Notes: generated from the letters alone by a model not told the origin. DNA of 64,000 nt from Massilia sp. METH4 (GCF_037094685.1 NZ_CP146614.1:1798001-1862000), one strand, 5' to 3'. Shown: positions 8,118 to 17,680, counted from the first letter of the stretch. Made by a program: numbers and translations.

Positions 8118-8722
8118 GTTATGAGTAGCGTTCGATCGCGGGAATGCCCCAGTGGCCAGATTGTACGGCAGCCGCTGAGGCTGCTCCGTATCCCGCATTT
8201 ATGAATTTACGGGACCTTCATCTCATCGCAGTTGCTCTTCAGGTAGAAGCGCGCCGATGATGCGGCAGACAGCAGCCGCTGGGCTTCGGCGCCACGCTGA
8301 AGTACTCCCAGCCGGTGGCGGCATCGTCCGGCCAGTCGTCTAGCACGTTTTCGATTCCAAAAATGGATTGCCCCTCGCAACTCGCCTGAGCATTTCTTTG
8401 ACTATGGTAACATTAGTTGAAAAGAAACTGCGCCCCTGGTTCAGGCCATACTGACAATCGCCTTCATGCCTCTTTTTGCTTTGGCGGTTGAGGTTGGTAG
8501 CAATCAGCTAACCGGCGGAAAGTCAGGCCGATCTCAACTCTCAAAAGCTTTGAAAGTAATCCGAAAGGCGATGAAAGGACGCGAACATGCCTGGGGGTCG
8601 CGATGCTGGTAAAGCCATGGAGAGCACCCCGTTAAGACAAGGCCGCAAACCTTACCCATCAGGGATGTCTACGATGCAAATGCGCGTGGCACGGCCGAAC
8701 TAGTTGCTAAGGAAACGTGTTC
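8118..8722. other. Degenerate left flank of the island
   Basis: 605 bp without an intact gene and with lower GC than the ars genes. The minus strand between about 8360 and 8207 shows a decayed C-terminal coding remnant in two frames: ENVLDDWPDDAATGWEYF, then AEAQRLLSAASSARFYLK ending in TAA at 8209-8207, with a frameshift between them. It matches no family I recognise. The 3' part should carry the promoter of the operon starting at 8723; no convincing -35/-10 pair was found, and the AAGGAAA near 8709-8715 is the ribosome site. Confidence 0.4.
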
Positions 8723-10033
8723 ATGTTGATACTGCATATATCCGATATTCACTTCAAATCGCCGGAATGCCTTGACCAGTGGATGGATCCTGATAGCTCG
8801 ATTCGCACCCGCTTGATGCGCGATTTAACCGAGCAGGTACAGAAGCTAGGCAAGGTCGGCGCAATTCTGATCGGCGGAGATGTCGCGTACAAGGCCGCCC
8901 CTGATGAATATCAGGCAGCCAAAATTTGGATCCAGCAGCTTTCCGATATTTCGGGATGTCCCAAAGAGCGGATTTTCGTGGTGCCGGGCAATCATGATGT
9001 GGACCGAGCGATCATCAAAGGCAGTGTTCAGATTCAGAACGCCCAGCACGCGATCGTGTCAACGCCGCTCGCTAACCGCGAATGGAAGCTTAAACAGCAG
9101 CTGGGTGACGAGACGACTGGACAACTCCTTCTCCAATCGCATTCTGCATACAACGAGTTCGCTGCCCCATTTGGCTGTCAGATATGGCCCAGGAAACCAT
9201 TCTGGCACCAGGACATCTCGTTGGAGAACGGCGTAAGCCTAAGACTGTACGGGCTGACGTCCACTCTTCTATCCGGCCGCGATGGCAACGACGACAAGGA
9301 GCGTGATCTATATCTCAGCCCGTTACAGACTGTGCTCGATCCGGCGCCGAATACGGTCAACCTTGTGCTGTGCCACCATCCCATCGAGTGGCTGGCCGAC
9401 GGCGACGCGGTGGACGACGCGCTCACCGCCCGCGCAGCCTTGCATGTGTTCGGCCACAAGCACAAACAGCGGCTAGTCATGGACTCAAGCTACGTGCGTT
9501 TCGCCGCAGCCGCAGTGAATCCTTCGCGTGATGAGAAACCCTACGATCCGGGTTACAACTTGATACGGCTCAGAGTCGAGGGTGTTGGAGCCGAACGCCG
9601 CTTGAAGGTTGAAGTTCGCCAGCGGCGGATGCAGGACAATCCGGAGCGATTCATCGCGATCCTGAACAATCAGGGGCAAGACGTATTCACTTCGACGATC
9701 TTGGTACCAGAGGAAGTTGACATACCTGCGCCGGCGGGGGTAGCCGTCAGGGCGCCGCTAACCGTCAGTGAGCCGCATGAACATTCGAGCGGGGTGCTGA
9801 CCGTTCAGGACGCGGAGGCGACTATGGGCGACGAGGATACTCGGGACCTGCTCTACCGATTCTGGAATCTTTCGAGCAGCCAGCGACGAGATATCGCCGC
9901 TTCGCTAGGTCTGCTCAAGGAAGGCGAAATGAGGTTACCAGAACCGGAACGGTATGGACGGGCTCTGATTCGCGCAGCGGAGTTACAGATCATGAACAAG
10001 GTCGCGGCTGAAGTGGCCAAGATGGAGAGTTGA
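8723..10033 (+). CDS. Calcineurin-like metallophosphoesterase of GTPase system
   Basis: 436-residue protein. The metallophosphoesterase core (residues about 1-270) has all the metal ligands: DIH (Asp8, His10), GGD (51-53), GNHD (89-92), CHHP (217-220) and GHKH (244-247), so it should be catalytically active on a phosphodiester or phosphomonoester. A linker follows, then a C-terminal helical domain of about 70 residues (LLYRFWNLSSSQRRDIAASL and on), like small adaptor domains in prokaryotic conflict proteins. The start is the ATG at 8723, since a GTG at 8717 is too close to the AAGGAAA site. First gene of a five-gene operon; its stop overlaps the ribosome region of the next gene. In this context it is the likely enzymatic effector, substrate unknown. 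Confidence 0.75.
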   Translation: MLILHISDIHFKSPECLDQWMDPDSSIRTRLMRDLTEQVQKLGKVGAILIGGDVAYKAAPDEYQAAKIWIQQLSDISGCPKERIFVVPGNHDVDRAIIKGSVQIQNAQHAIVSTPLANREWKLKQQLGDETTGQLLLQSHSAYNEFAAPFGCQIWPRKPFWHQDISLENGVSLRLYGLTSTLLSGRDGNDDKERDLYLSPLQTVLDPAPNTVNLVLCHHPIEWLADGDAVDDALTARAALHVFGHKHKQRLVMDSSYVRFAAAAVNPSRDEKPYDPGYNLIRLRVEGVGAERRLKVEVRQRRMQDNPERFIAILNNQGQDVFTSTILVPEEVDIPAPAGVAVRAPLTVSEPHEHSSGVLTVQDAEATMGDEDTRDLLYRFWNLSSSQRRDIAASLGLLKEGEMRLPEPERYGRALIRAAELQIMNKVAAEVAKMES

Positions 10034-10035
10034 CG

Positions 10036-11130
10036 ATGGCTAAGACGCCCGTGATGAACGCCGATTTCGCCCGCTGGTATGTTGACGCCTTTATGGACGA
10101 CGGTCAAACCAGAGCGCAAAGATGGAAAGGCGTGGTCGATACCGCCGCCACCGCCAATTTCCATACGGTAGAGGTCCTTGTCCGATATGCATTTGCCACG
10201 GCGGCACCAGTGGACGGCTGGAAAAACGAGAAACTCGCTGAGACGCATCAAGCAGTACTAGCTACGATATCGGGCAATGGCTCACCTATGGTCCCCGCAG
10301 CCTCGCGCCGTGAGCTGCAGGTTCTCTCTGCAGCAGTGCTGGTACGACTCTTCTCCAGCATGCCCGACGCCGCGATCGTGGTGCTGAACGCCTCCTTCGA
10401 GGGCAAGCGCAAATACGACCTGCCGATGGATCTGCCAGGCTTGGCGAAGATCGCGCTTGTTGAGTTCGCGCGGAAAAAGCACGAGCGTCCCGACACGAAG
10501 GCGTTCGAAATCGTCGCACCGAAATTAGAGTTCGAGGTGTCGCCAGAGGCAATGGCGAGCATGACGTCGGCCCAGTGGACGAGTGAGCTGGACCGCCTTC
10601 GTGATGCTGCCCGGATGGCGACCCGTGAGATCGTTGATGGCCAGAATCGCGTGGCGAAGCTGCTCGCCCGACGGATATCGTTGGGCGAGGAGGAGCTTCA
10701 AATGCTGTGGTGGCTAATCGGAGGCCAAAGCAACGTTGCGGATGCACCTTTCGACGAAATCGCCGCCTCGTTGAAACCATTAGTGTTAGGTGAAGAGCTT
10801 GGCCAACTCACCCAAGTTTCCCCTGGGCCGGCATCAATGAAGGCACTGCTGTCCCGTGCTGGCATTGGCGGCGAGACGCTGAAGATTTCGGACGCTGTGA
10901 ACGCCGCCGATGTGGACTGGATTAGGGGAGTGACGACGTCCGATAGGGTATCTCCCGTGACGACACCCTTGCACTTCGCGCTCGAAAAGAAACTCGAGAT
11001 CGGGTCGAATGACGCATGGCTACCGGTATGGGCTTCGATGACTGGGTTGCCAATCGACACGTCAATTCCTGCGATCAAACTCGCCGAACTATTCTACCGC
11101 GAGTACCTGTTCTTGCACGTGAATGGCTGA
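10036..11130 (+). CDS. GTPase-associated helical (GASH-like) protein
   Basis: 364-residue, mostly helical soluble protein with no catalytic motif that I recognise. The central segment EEELQMLWWLIGGQSN (about 219-234) is the hallmark of proteins I know as the GTPase-associated system helical domain, which occur next to the GTPase and GAP1 genes found here. The N-terminal 60 residues (DFARWYVDAFMDDGQTRAQR) form amphipathic helices. The start is the ATG at 10036, 8 bp after GGAG, rather than the in-frame TTG at 10030. Only 2 bp separate it from the upstream stop, and it overlaps the next gene by 8 bp. Likely a scaffold or adaptor between effector and GTPases. Confidence 0.6.
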   Translation: MAKTPVMNADFARWYVDAFMDDGQTRAQRWKGVVDTAATANFHTVEVLVRYAFATAAPVDGWKNEKLAETHQAVLATISGNGSPMVPAASRRELQVLSAAVLVRLFSSMPDAAIVVLNASFEGKRKYDLPMDLPGLAKIALVEFARKKHERPDTKAFEIVAPKLEFEVSPEAMASMTSAQWTSELDRLRDAARMATREIVDGQNRVAKLLARRISLGEEELQMLWWLIGGQSNVADAPFDEIAASLKPLVLGEELGQLTQVSPGPASMKALLSRAGIGGETLKISDAVNAADVDWIRGVTTSDRVSPVTTPLHFALEKKLEIGSNDAWLPVWASMTGLPIDTSIPAIKLAELFYREYLFLHVNG

Positions 11131-12160
11131 TCCGATGGCAACCAAGGCGCTAACGTGCGGCAACGCAGATTGCAACCTGGCGTCGGACAGAAAATGCGTC
11201 GAAGGTTACGAGATCGACGAGTGCCCGCATGCTGGCAGGATATCTATCGACGACATACCGGAAGCCGAGGAGCCGGACACTGTGGTGACACAGCCGGAGC
11301 CGACAATCGCGCTTGCGTCGGGTGAGGCACTTGATCGCTACACAGCATCGATTCTGCAGCGACGCCTTGTTTCCCGGTCGATCGGTCTTATAGGCCCGAA
11401 CGATTCAGGCAAGACCAGCTTGATTGCAGGAGTGTACGACCTGCTACAGGAAGGGGCAGTATCAGGTGCAGCGTTTGCTGGATCATCTACCCTGATTGGG
11501 TTCGAGAAGGTGTGCCATCTCGCCCGTGCGGCTTCCAGAAGCGCCGTCCCGCACACGGAGAGGACCAGCCGCGGATCGGACGCGACGTTCTTTCATCTTG
11601 ATCTCTATCAGGAGGGTTTGGGTCTTACCTCTTTGTTCATAGGCGACCGTTCAGGGGAGGACTATCTCGCGGCGACCGACCAGATATCACAAGCCGATCA
11701 GTTCTTCGAGATTCGTCGGGCGGACTGCATAACCCTGCTGGTCAACGGCGCTCAACTGGCTGATTCAGGGCTAAGGCATGAGGTCAAGGCAGCAACGCCA
11801 CAGATCGTTGACGCCTTGGTCGAGGCACGTTCGATTCGCGAGGGATGTCGGCTAGCGATTGTCCTGACGAAAAAGGATTCAGTCGTCGCCTCGCGATATG
11901 CGGACCGCGTGCAAAAGGACTTTGACGGGCTTGTGAAGTCGATCAGCGAATCCCACGGGGCATATCTCGGTGAAGTGAAGCCGTTCGTAGTTGCGGCATC
12001 TCCGAAGGATTGCGAGAATGTCGCCCGGGGAGAGGGCGTCGGCGACCTCCTGTTGTTCTGGCTACACGCGAGCCTGCCTCCAGTCGCGTTGGGCGACGGC
12101 GCGGACCGTGGCTTCGAACGCATGATCGACATATTGATCGAAAAGGGGACCGAAAATTGA
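11123..12160 (+). CDS. TRAFAC-like GTPase with N-terminal Cys module
   Basis: 345-residue protein. Residues 10-36 hold four cysteines and a histidine (Cys12, 17, 25, 34, His36), possibly a zinc-binding knuckle. The GTPase domain has a P-loop GPNDSGKT (91-98), a DRSGED switch (175-180) and LTKKDS (248-253) as the base-specificity motif. It fits the double-GTPase families predicted in GTPase-centred conflict systems. The ATG at 11123 overlaps the upstream stop by 8 bp; an alternative ATG lies at 11135. The downstream gene starts inside its stop codon. Confidence 0.7.
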   Translation: MADPMATKALTCGNADCNLASDRKCVEGYEIDECPHAGRISIDDIPEAEEPDTVVTQPEPTIALASGEALDRYTASILQRRLVSRSIGLIGPNDSGKTSLIAGVYDLLQEGAVSGAAFAGSSTLIGFEKVCHLARAASRSAVPHTERTSRGSDATFFHLDLYQEGLGLTSLFIGDRSGEDYLAATDQISQADQFFEIRRADCITLLVNGAQLADSGLRHEVKAATPQIVDALVEARSIREGCRLAIVLTKKDSVVASRYADRVQKDFDGLVKSISESHGAYLGEVKPFVVAASPKDCENVARGEGVGDLLLFWLHASLPPVALGDGADRGFERMIDILIEKGTEN

Positions 12161-13017
12161 GCAGCGAAATCCATCTGTCAATTGTAGGGCTGCCCTCTTC
12201 TGGAAAAACGACTCTTCTCGCGGCCCTGTGGCACATGGTACGTGAGCCAGGATCAATTACGGCCCTCTCGTTCGATGGCCTCAGCCACGGCAATTACGAG
12301 CACCTCAACGCACTGGCCAAGCGGTGGCGTTCCGGAAATATCCAGCAGCGAACGCAGGTAAGTGGTGCAAGGGACGTGACAATGCGGCTCAAGGACGCCG
12401 TTGGCCAGAAAGTCCAGGTGTCGTTTCCTGATTTGCCGGGAGAGGACTTTGCCCGCATGTGGGAACGGCGTGAGCTTGACAAAGGCATGCTAGAAACCCT
12501 CAAAGCGCCCGCACTCGTCCTCCTGGTCAACGGTGATACGATTAAGATGCCGGCTTGGGTTGTTGATCGGATAGCCATGTCGAAGAGGCTGGGCATCGGA
12601 GTACCAGAGATGGAGCCGACAGAGTGGAGCGCCGATCTTGCGCCAACGCAGGTCAAGATCGTTGACCTGCTGCAAATGCTGATGTCGGGAGATCTGGATA
12701 TTGGTGGTAGGCGCTTAGCCCTTCTCATCTCCGCATGGGACAAAGTCGAAGGGGACGGGCTAACGCCGGCAGAGATCCTCGAAAGTAAGCTGCCTCTTCT
12801 GCACCAATATCTGCGATATGGGCGTGACCCGTGGACCTGGCATGTCTGGGGTCTCAGCGCCCAAGGAGGTGTGTATGAAGATCCTGAGAAGAACGAGAGC
12901 TTCCCTGAGACCGATAAACTTCGGGATCTAGAGCGACCGTCCGACCGAATTAAGGTCGTGGACGGGCTTGCCGTTAGTTCAGATATAACCAAGCCACTGC
13001 AATGGCTGATTAGCTAA
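12157..13017 (+). CDS. Second GTPase of the island operon
   Basis: 286-residue single-domain P-loop GTPase: GLPSSGKTTLL (11-21), switch DLPGED (92-97), and SAWDKVEGD (192-200) in the place of the N/TKxD motif, so base specificity may be altered. The only start consistent with the domain is a TTG at 12157, whose TTGA overlaps the stop of the preceding GTPase by 4 bp, with AAAAGGGGA upstream. This is tight translational coupling of two GTPases, implying a fixed stoichiometry or heterodimer. Its stop overlaps the next ATG by one base. Confidence 0.7.
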   Translation: MSSEIHLSIVGLPSSGKTTLLAALWHMVREPGSITALSFDGLSHGNYEHLNALAKRWRSGNIQQRTQVSGARDVTMRLKDAVGQKVQVSFPDLPGEDFARMWERRELDKGMLETLKAPALVLLVNGDTIKMPAWVVDRIAMSKRLGIGVPEMEPTEWSADLAPTQVKIVDLLQMLMSGDLDIGGRRLALLISAWDKVEGDGLTPAEILESKLPLLHQYLRYGRDPWTWHVWGLSAQGGVYEDPEKNESFPETDKLRDLERPSDRIKVVDGLAVSSDITKPLQWLIS

Positions 13018-15044
13018 TGTCGTCGATTCTGGTCCATCAGGCGTTGCACGGATATAACGATGGTCATAGGCTCATTTCTAGCTCGCTTCCATTGGATGCG
13101 ATAGATGCCCGTTTCATGCTGGTAATGAGCGACCTCTCCGGTCCTGGCGTGAAGCCGTCACCCAACGGCTATCTCACTGGGTATCCGCTTGAGAAAAGCG
13201 GGAGATATGTGCTGGCGCGAACCTGGGCCGCACCTGAAATGCCCCGTCCCGGTTGTGTTTGGACGCACTCGCTGATCATCGAGAACGCCGATCTCGCCAA
13301 GATTACTTCTGCACAAACCCTGCTCGGCGCTTTCACCCGTCCAGCTGGTATGAATATAGGGTTGGCCTATGGTGCTCCCGTTTCCGTGTCGGCGCATCCC
13401 TATCCGAACGGGATCGAACGAACGGAGCGAGTCGAACTTCTCCTTGAGGCACTGTATTCATCTCCAACAAAACAAGTAGTGACAGAAGCAGGAGAGCCGT
13501 TCGATGACGAGAAAGTCGTGACCGCGATCTGGATGCAGCAGTGGCCGAGGCTGCGCCGTTCGTTCGGGTTCTGCACTCTTTCGGGAATGGATCGATCCGG
13601 AAAAGGGATTGCTCTTGATCTCCAGTTCGCACGCGAGAAAGATCGTCAACTGCGCTCGAAATTTCCGGATGCCATACTGGCAGACCGGGGCGGCATCTCC
13701 GACACGCTGCAACCTCTGTTAACCGATCTCGCCGAGCCCGCATCGTCAACGCTGCGCGAATTTCTCAAGCGCATCGGGGGCGATGTCGATGGCGGCCGGC
13801 GTGCCATGCGGCCGCTTTGTGAGCTTTATTCGAGTCTCTTGGGCAGTCATCCACCCGACCTGACGTCGGCAGTATCCGCCCTCGCGGCTCTCAATGGCGA
13901 CGGACGGCGGCAGGCCAGGTCGGTTCGTACGCTCGTGGCACGGCAAGCGCTGAAGGCGGCCGGTCAAATCGAAGACGAGGTATTCGAGTTCCTCCTCGAA
14001 ACGCTGGAACGGTCAAGCGATCCGGCAGAGCAGGCCGAGATCGGCGATCGAGTTGGCATCGAACTGTGGCGACGATCACCTCGTCGCTTCTACTCTGCAC
14101 TCGTCTCTGAAGGGCCGCTCGGCGGTGTCACGTCGCATGCACTGGCGGAGATGCAATCGGACCAAATTGTGGCAGGGCTGCAGACCAACGGTCAAATCGC
14201 GAGCGCCATAGCCGAGCGACGCCCGGACGTTCTGATGCACCCGGCCTTTTGGCGCATCCCCGAAGTTGACGATGGGCTGGCGGAACGCATTTCAAACCAG
14301 GATGTGGGCCGTGCTGCCCGAGCCCTGCTGGCCGCAGGCCGCATCGGACCCGCTACGGCAATCATCAGCCGAACAGATCCTGTGGATTTAATCAGTGCCT
14401 TGGAGTCTGCTGAGGCCGATCCTAGTACGATGCTGCAGTGGCTGGCCGTCTTATGCCGCGATCGAAACAAGACTGCTGCCGTACTCGCCACCGGCCGGGT
14501 GACGCGGATGGCGACGATCTTGGCTGTAGCCCGGCAATCCCGTCCCGACGATGTTCCCAATGCTTGTGGCGAGGACCCTTGGCTCATCGCGCTACGGACA
14601 GCCACTGGCGTCCTCGTCCGGTCGGACGAGGACTTTCTTTCGGCGTTTTTATTGGCACGGGCGCTAGGCTGGGAATCCAGATCTCAGGCCGAGCTGTTGC
14701 GTTACTCCTTTACCCGTGTTTACAGGGCATTTGAAGAAGGAGGTTTCTCTGATGAGGCGAAAAGCATCGCAAGCTGGCGTCTAGATTGGAACGCTTGGTT
14801 CAGTTCTGACATGTGTGTCCGGTTGACGGAGACGGTCACACGAAGGTTTGTCGAGCAGGACCTCGCCCCTCAAAGTTTCGGTCGCCTGACCGACGATGGT
14901 CCGCTCGCAATTTCCCTAATTGACGAAGCTGCTCGCACTGGACGGGGACGCAAGTATCTTGAGCGGGTACGCATGGCGCTCAAAGATGCGACAGAGGCGG
15001 GAATCAGGGCCAGAGCAGACTATATCGCCAAAAAGCTTAAATAA
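13017..15044 (+). CDS. GTPase-associated protein 1 (GAP1-like)
   Basis: 675-residue multi-domain protein without enzymatic motifs. The N-terminus VHQALHGYNDGHRLISSSLP is the signature I associate with the GAP1 N-terminal domain, followed by a second N-domain (about 150-280), a middle helical-repeat-like region and a C-terminal domain. Such proteins co-occur with the double GTPases and are thought to act as GTPase regulators or sensors. ATG at 13017 shares a base with the preceding stop (TAATG). Last gene of the operon. Function is a prediction by association. Confidence 0.7.
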   Translation: MSSILVHQALHGYNDGHRLISSSLPLDAIDARFMLVMSDLSGPGVKPSPNGYLTGYPLEKSGRYVLARTWAAPEMPRPGCVWTHSLIIENADLAKITSAQTLLGAFTRPAGMNIGLAYGAPVSVSAHPYPNGIERTERVELLLEALYSSPTKQVVTEAGEPFDDEKVVTAIWMQQWPRLRRSFGFCTLSGMDRSGKGIALDLQFAREKDRQLRSKFPDAILADRGGISDTLQPLLTDLAEPASSTLREFLKRIGGDVDGGRRAMRPLCELYSSLLGSHPPDLTSAVSALAALNGDGRRQARSVRTLVARQALKAAGQIEDEVFEFLLETLERSSDPAEQAEIGDRVGIELWRRSPRRFYSALVSEGPLGGVTSHALAEMQSDQIVAGLQTNGQIASAIAERRPDVLMHPAFWRIPEVDDGLAERISNQDVGRAARALLAAGRIGPATAIISRTDPVDLISALESAEADPSTMLQWLAVLCRDRNKTAAVLATGRVTRMATILAVARQSRPDDVPNACGEDPWLIALRTATGVLVRSDEDFLSAFLLARALGWESRSQAELLRYSFTRVYRAFEEGGFSDEAKSIASWRLDWNAWFSSDMCVRLTETVTRRFVEQDLAPQSFGRLTDDGPLAISLIDEAARTGRGRKYLERVRMALKDATEAGIRARADYIAKKLK

Positions 15045-15535
15045 AGACTGGGCAGGTTACGGCGCAGGCCATATTGGAAATGCTGAGACAACAAAATGCA
15101 AGCCCGATGCGAACATGCGACCCGCCTTTCCCATTTTTCATCGGTTACCAAAAGTATTATGTCGATTATGCAATAAACGACTTTTAGCCGTCAAATTGCG
15201 TAGTATGTTCACCAAGCAAATCAAGGCGTGGCTGCATCGAACTGGCTGGGCATGGTTCGAGCCTATCAATGCTTTGAATCGACGGCTATATTAGGGTCAT
15301 CAGTCGATTCCAGACACTCAGTTAATTAGCTGAGATACGTTGCCTTCCACATCGCGTGATGACGTCACCGATGGCACACTGCAGCTTTTTCCACAATTCA
15401 CTCGGATCACCTGTTGGGAATCAGGGAGCGTCAAGTGTATTACGTTCATCAACCATTATGACAATTCCTTCACCGATGGAATCTCAAGCGCTCGACCGCA
15501 GCCTGAGGATCTGACGAGCTGATGAAGAAAGCATG

Positions 15536-15563
15536 CCCATCGTTGCCGGAAAGTAACGATGGG
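15536..15563. repeat. Hairpin, 9-bp arms
   Basis: CCCATCGTT (15536-15544) pairs with AACGATGGG (15555-15563) around a 10-nt loop. No T-run follows, so it is not a standard terminator; it could be a binding site or recombination remnant in the island flank. Confidence 0.5.
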
Positions 15564-15614
15564 TTCATCGGCCAGACGTTAGGTATGCACGCCAATTATG
15601 TTCACACGCCGAAA

Positions 15615-15652
15615 TTTGACAAACATAATCTACGTTTGACAAACATAATCTA
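15615..15652. repeat. Two tandem 18-bp repeats next to glmS
   Basis: TTTGACAAACATAATCTA occurs at 15615-15632 and again at 15635-15652, a 20-bp period, ending 32 bp before the glmS stop codon. Read from the glmS side the complement is TGTTTGTCAAA repeated, similar in style to the TnsB-binding repeats at ends of Tn7-like elements, which insert downstream of glmS. No transposase gene or matching left end was found. Confidence 0.6.
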
Positions 15653-15684
15653 GGCTCATCAACGTCAAAGCCCGCACTTGGCCT

Positions 15685-17514
15685 TTACTCCACCGTCACC
15701 GACTTCGCCAGATTGCGCGGCTTGTCCACATCGGTACCCCGCGCCAGCGCTGAGTGATACGCCAGCAATTGCAGTGCCACCACGTGCAGGATCGGCGACA
15801 GGCAGCCATAGTGTTCCGGCATGCGGATCACGTGCACGCCTTCGCCCGAGGCGATGCGCGAGTCGACGTCGGCGAACACGTACAGCTGGCCGCCGCGGGC
15901 GCGCACTTCCTGCATGTTCGACTTCAGCTTTTCCAGCAGCGCGTCGTTCGGGGCGATCGTTACCACCGGCATTTCTTCCGTCACAAGGGCCAGCGGGCCG
16001 TGCTTCAATTCGCCGGCCGGGTAGGCTTCGGCGTGGATGTAGGAGATTTCCTTCAGCTTCAGCGCGCCTTCCAGGGCGATCGGGTAGTGCATGCCGCGGC
16101 CCAGGAACAGCGCGTTTTCCTTGCGGGCGAATTCATCGGCCCAGGCGATGATCTGCGGTTCCAGCGCCAGCACGGCGGAGATCGCGGACGGCAGGTGGCG
16201 CATGTCCTTCAGGTGCGATGCTTCTTCCTCGTCCGTGAGGCGGCCGTTCACCTGGGCCAGCGACAGCGTCAGCAGGAACAGCGCGGCCAGCTGCGTGGTG
16301 AACGCTTTCGTGGATGCCACGCCCACTTCGACGCCGGCGCGGGTGATGTAGGCCAGCTTGCACTCGCGCACCATCGCGCTGGTGGCGACGTTGCAGATCG
16401 TCAGCGTGTTTTCCATGCCCAGCGAGCGTGCATGCTTCAGGGCGGCGATCGTGTCGGCCGTTTCGCCGGACTGGGAAATCGTGACCACCAGCGTATTCGG
16501 GTTCGGCACGCTGTCGCGGTAGCGGTATTCGCTGGCGATTTCCACGTTGACGGGTACCTTGGCGATCGATTCGATCCAGTACTTGGCCGTCAGGCCCGAG
16601 TAGTAGCTCGTGCCGCAGGCCAGGATCAGCACGCGGTCGATCTGCTTGAAGACCTTAAAGGCTTCGTCGCCGAACAGTTCCGGCATGATGCCGGTCACGC
16701 CTTCCAGCGTATCGCCCACCACGCGCGGCTGCTCGAAGATTTCCTTCTGCATGTAGTGGCGGTACGGGCCCAGCTCGGCGGCGCCGGTGTGCGCGTGCAC
16801 GGTTTTCACTTCGCGTTCCACCTGCTTGCCGTTGACGTCGACGATCCAGGCGCGGCCCAGTTGCAGGTCGACCACGTCGCCTTCTTCCAGGTAGATGATC
16901 TGGTCGGTGGTGCCGGCCAGCGCCATCGCGTCGGACGCCACGAAGTTCTCGCCCTTGCCCAGGCCGACGATCAGCGGCGAGCCCTGGCGGGCGGCCACCA
17001 CGCGGTGCGGTTCTTCGCGGGCGAACACGGCGATCGCGTAGGCGCCGTGCAGGCGCTTGACGGCTTGCTGCACCGTTTCGAACAGGTCGCCCGTGTACAG
17101 GTGGTCGACCAGGTGGGCGATCACTTCGGTGTCGGTCTGGCTCTGGAACACATAGCCCAGTTTCGTCAGTTCGTCGCGCAGCTCGTCGTGGTTTTCGATG
17201 ATGCCGTTGTGGACCAGGGCGATGCGGGCATTGTCGGAATTCGGCGAGAAGTGCGGGTGCGCGTTGTGCGAAGCCGGCGCGCCGTGGGTGGCCCAGCGCG
17301 TGTGGGCGATGCCCGTGAAGCCCTGCAGGCCGATTTCCTGCGTCTGTTTTTCCAGCTCCGCCACGCGCGACGTGCTGCGCGAGCGCTGCAGGCGGCCGTC
17401 GGTATGCAGTGCGACGCCGCACGAGTCATAGCCGCGGTATTCCAGGCGCTTCAAGCCTTCGATCAGGATCGGGGTGATATTACGTTGCGCTACTGCGCCG
17501 ACGATGCCGCACAT
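15685..17514 (-). CDS. glmS: Glutamine-fructose-6-phosphate aminotransferase
   Basis: 609-residue GlmS, first committed step of hexosamine synthesis (fructose-6-P + glutamine to glucosamine-6-P). The start at 17514 gives [10 protein letters not shown], whose Cys2 becomes the N-terminal catalytic nucleophile of the glutaminase domain. SIS sugar-isomerase domains follow ([38 protein letters not shown]) and the C-terminus [13 protein letters not shown] is standard. glmU, the later enzyme of the pathway, lies 3 kb away on the same strand but not in one operon. The gene's 3' end is the usual Tn7 target and borders the island here. Confidence 0.98.
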   Translation of the reverse strand: MCGIVGAVAQRNITPILIEGLKRLEYRGYDSCGVALHTDGRLQRSRSTSRVAELEKQTQEIGLQGFTGIAHTRWATHGAPASHNAHPHFSPNSDNARIALVHNGIIENHDELRDELTKLGYVFQSQTDTEVIAHLVDHLYTGDLFETVQQAVKRLHGAYAIAVFAREEPHRVVAARQGSPLIVGLGKGENFVASDAMALAGTTDQIIYLEEGDVVDLQLGRAWIVDVNGKQVEREVKTVHAHTGAAELGPYRHYMQKEIFEQPRVVGDTLEGVTGIMPELFGDEAFKVFKQIDRVLILACGTSYYSGLTAKYWIESIAKVPVNVEIASEYRYRDSVPNPNTLVVTISQSGETADTIAALKHARSLGMENTLTICNVATSAMVRECKLAYITRAGVEVGVASTKAFTTQLAALFLLTLSLAQVNGRLTDEEEASHLKDMRHLPSAISAVLALEPQIIAWADEFARKENALFLGRGMHYPIALEGALKLKEISYIHAEAYPAGELKHGPLALVTEEMPVVTIAPNDALLEKLKSNMQEVRARGGQLYVFADVDSRIASGEGVHVIRMPEHYGCLSPILHVVALQLLAYHSALARGTDVDKPRNLAKSVTVE

Positions 17515-17680
17515 GGTGACCTCTTCAGTAATTTGTTGATATGCAGGCATCGTAGAGCAGTGTCGGCGAAATATGCTTACTTGTTATAACGTTTTATGAA
17601 ACGAAATTTCACCCTCCACATGCCATGCATTTTTATTTCATGTTGACTGCCTATGTGGTATTTTATTTCTCACCCGATGC

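Larger units (their letters stand above)
15045..15684. other. Right flank of the island, no intact gene
   Basis: 640 bp of AT-richer sequence between the last island gene and glmS. Contains TTATG/ATTATG-rich stretches (15150-15190), a hairpin (15536-15563) and tandem repeats (15615-15652). Short open frames here (such as 15340-15522) have no recognisable product or ribosome site. Confidence 0.5.

Noticed and set aside
8398..8428. sigma70 promoter for the GTPase operon (TTGACT)
   Set aside because: The box at -10 spacing (AAAGAA) is poor, and the distance to the first gene is about 300 bp.
15340..15522. 60-codon frame in the island right flank
   Set aside because: No ribosome site, no recognisable sequence, mixed composition.
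15536..15563. Rho-independent terminator for the island operon
   Set aside because: Good stem but no T-run, and it lies 490 bp after the last gene.
15754..17589. 611-codon frame opposite glmS
   Set aside because: His/Arg/Val-rich shadow frame of glmS.
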